Assembly: GCA_003647095.1 (NCBI GenBank)
Contig: QMME01000247.1
Coordinates: 1-6,298, forward strand
DNA: 6,298 nt
From: Deltaproteobacteria bacterium
Lineage (GTDB): Bacteria > Myxococcota > B64-G9
Reading direction: 5' to 3'
Made by a program: the position numbers and the translations under genes. Shown piece by piece: positions 4,838 through 6,298 of the stretch. The notes under the pieces were generated by a model. That model ran no database searches and was not told the DNA's origin. It saw only the letters and a program-made list of their open reading frames with translations. Position 1 is the stretch's first letter, and every line of letters starts with the position of its first letter.

Positions 4838-6208
4838 ATGGCAGACTCTGCCCCGGCCCCCAAGACTCCTCCTCACAACCTGGAGGCGGAGCGGTCCATC
4901 CTGGGAGCGGTGCTGCTCGACAACGGCATCTTCGACCAGATCCTGGACGTCGTCCAGGACAGCGATTTCTACCGCGAGGCCAATCGCAAGATCTTTGCCG
5001 CCATGCGCGAGTTGTCTCGCCGGGGCGAGGCCATCGATTACCTGACGCTCGAAGACTATCTGCAGGGACGCAAGGAACTGGAAGCGGTTGGAGGAGCCAC
5101 CTACCTGGCGGCCCTGACCGACGCCGTGCCCAGCCTGGCCAACAGCGTTCACTATGCCCGCATCGTGCGCGACAAGGCCATCGCGCGCCGGCTCATGCAT
5201 GCTGCCTCGGAGATCCTCCAGGCCGGCCTGGAGGATCGCGACGATGTCCAGGACTATCTGGATCGGGCCGAGCAGCTCATCTTCCAGGCGGCCCAGCGGC
5301 GCCAGAGCGAAGGGGTGGTACCGCTCAAGGATATCGTGCGCGAGAGCTTCGACGCCATCGATCACATCTACGAGCAGAAGGGACAGTTCACCGGGGTGCC
5401 CACCGGCTTCCGTGACCTGGACGAACTGACTTCCGGCCTGCAGCGCTCCGACCTGATCATCCTGGCCGGGCGTCCCTCCATGGGCAAGACCAGCCTGGCG
5501 TTGAACATGGCTCACCATGCCGCCCAGCGCCGTGGTGACCAGGATGGCCTGCCCACCCTGTTCTTCTCCCTGGAGATGAGCAAGCAATCGCTGTGCATGC
5601 GCCTGCTGTGCATGGAAGCGCGGGTGGACTTCAACCGGGTACGCGCCGGCCGGTTGACCGACAGCGACTGGCCCAAGCTGGCCCGGGCGGCGGGAGTGCT
5701 GAGCGAGGAAGCCATCTTCATCGACGACACCCCGGCCATGCGGGTCATGGAGATGCGGGCCAAGGCCCGCCGACTGAAGGCCGAGTTGCAGAAGCAGGGG
5801 CGTGACCTGGGCCTGGTGATGATGGACTATCTGCAACTGGCCACGGTAGGCGGACGCATCGAGAGCCGCGAACGGGAGATATCGGAGATCTCCCGCTCGC
5901 TCAAGTCGTTGGCCAAGGAACTGGATGTCCCCGTGGTGGCCCTGAGCCAGCTCAGCCGCAAGCCCGAGTCGCGCGAATCCAAGCGGCCACAGATGTCCGA
6001 TCTTCGTGAATCGGGGGCCATCGAGCAGGATGCGGACGTGATCCTGTTCATTTACCGCGATGAAGTGTACAATCAGGATTCGCCCGAAAAGGGTATAGCC
6101 GAGGTGATCGTCGGCAAGCAGCGTAACGGTCCCATCGGAACCGTCAAGCTGCATTTTGCGCCCGAGTTCACCCGCTTCGAGAACCTGGCGCGCGAACGTG
6201 ACTTCTGA
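4838..6208 (+). CDS. dnaB: Replicative DNA helicase DnaB
   Basis: DnaB is the hexameric 5'-3' helicase at the replication fork and partners with primase. The 456-residue length is normal. Residues 1 to about 120 form the N-terminal primase-interacting domain, with PPHNLEAERSILGAVLLD at 10-27. A linker helix follows, then the RecA-like ATPase domain from about 180. Walker A is GRPSMGKT at 211-218 (Lys217). Walker B is VMMDYLQL at 327-334 with Asp330. The block DLRESGAIEQDAD runs from 388, with the Arg390 region before the last strand. The usual intein sites, at the P-loop and the DLRESG block, are uninterrupted. The ATG has AGGGA at 4825-4829, eight bases upstream, and is the start expected from the N-terminus. 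It is cotranscribed by spacing with rplI, the common proteobacterial arrangement. Nothing in the catalytic motifs looks missing. Confidence 0.98.
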   Translation: MADSAPAPKTPPHNLEAERSILGAVLLDNGIFDQILDVVQDSDFYREANRKIFAAMRELSRRGEAIDYLTLEDYLQGRKELEAVGGATYLAALTDAVPSLANSVHYARIVRDKAIARRLMHAASEILQAGLEDRDDVQDYLDRAEQLIFQAAQRRQSEGVVPLKDIVRESFDAIDHIYEQKGQFTGVPTGFRDLDELTSGLQRSDLIILAGRPSMGKTSLALNMAHHAAQRRGDQDGLPTLFFSLEMSKQSLCMRLLCMEARVDFNRVRAGRLTDSDWPKLARAAGVLSEEAIFIDDTPAMRVMEMRAKARRLKAELQKQGRDLGLVMMDYLQLATVGGRIESREREISEISRSLKSLAKELDVPVVALSQLSRKPESRESKRPQMSDLRESGAIEQDADVILFIYRDEVYNQDSPEKGIAEVIVGKQRNGPIGTVKLHFAPEFTRFENLARERDF

Positions 6209-6224
6209 GGGCCCGAGGGCCGGC

Positions 6225-6298
6225 ATGGCGGAGCAGCAAACAATCCTGGTGGTGGACGACGATCGCTTCAACGTCACCCTCATGCGCGAGCTGTGCCA
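6225..6298 (+). CDS. Response regulator receiver domain, N-terminal fragment (runs off window)
   Basis: Twenty-four codons and part of the next are visible from ATG 6225, with GAGGG at 6215-6219 five bases upstream. The product starts MAEQQTILVVDDDRFNVTLM, which is the CheY-like receiver pattern: a hydrophobic first strand followed by the acidic triad DDD (residues 11-13) that binds Mg2+ near the phospho-acceptor. The phospho-acceptor Asp itself, and any output domain, are beyond the window, so the class (single domain, HD-GYP, GGDEF, sigma-54 type, hybrid) cannot be told. It starts 16 bases after dnaB on the same strand, so read-through from the dnaB transcript is likely. Confidence 0.85.
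   Translation, partial: MAEQQTILVVDDDRFNVTLMRELC

Noticed and set aside
6210..6221. GGCCC/GGGCC inverted repeat after dnaB as a terminator
   Set aside because: The loop would be only two bases and there is no T-run; it also overlaps the SD of the next gene.
4793..6283. Long open frame (496 codons) on the - strand opposite dnaB
   Set aside because: It is fully antisense to a well-conserved helicase, its product is His/Gly/Gln/Leu-rich without motifs, and GC-rich codon bias in dnaB produces such open frames.

Overview
This window is a dense, GC-rich bacterial housekeeping segment. Every gene lies on the + strand, gaps are short (the largest is about 102 bases), and most starts have a good Shine-Dalgarno. 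In order it holds the 3' end of ispE, spoVG, prs, a long-form rplY (ctc), pth, a 72-residue two-helix membrane protein I do not recognise, rpsF, rpsR, rplI, dnaB, and the first 24 codons of a response regulator. The order ispE - prs - rplY - pth followed by rpsF - rpsR - rplI - dnaB, with a CTC-type bL25 and with no ssb between rpsF and rpsR, points to a deltaproteobacterium-like lineage (Desulfobacterota or Myxococcota in the wide sense). That assignment is inference from gene order and composition.

Region 1-2629 holds isoprenoid precursor synthesis (IspE), a nucleic-acid-binding regulator (SpoVG), PRPP synthesis (Prs) and the 5S-rRNA-binding protein bL25. IspE and Prs are functionally unrelated but commonly adjacent in bacteria. 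Region 2678-3480 holds peptidyl-tRNA hydrolase and a translationally coupled small membrane protein that starts at TTG. Region 3551-4818 is the classical bS6-bS18-bL9 ribosomal protein cluster. It is preceded by a 70-base leader with two adjacent hairpins, the second of which masks the rpsF Shine-Dalgarno. Region 4838-6208 is the replicative helicase DnaB, without an intein. The window closes inside a CheY-like receiver domain.

The genes form a growth-linked translation and replication block. Pth rescues peptidyl-tRNA, bL25, bS6, bS18 and bL9 are ribosome parts, Prs feeds nucleotide synthesis, and DnaB unwinds the chromosome. I found no mobile element, CRISPR array, tRNA, rRNA or convincing intrinsic terminator. 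I saw no obviously new multi-gene system. The observations most worth a second look are the rpsF leader structure, the unrecognised small membrane protein and the 10-base direct repeat that brackets it, and the acidic low-complexity tails on three of the nucleic-acid-binding proteins.
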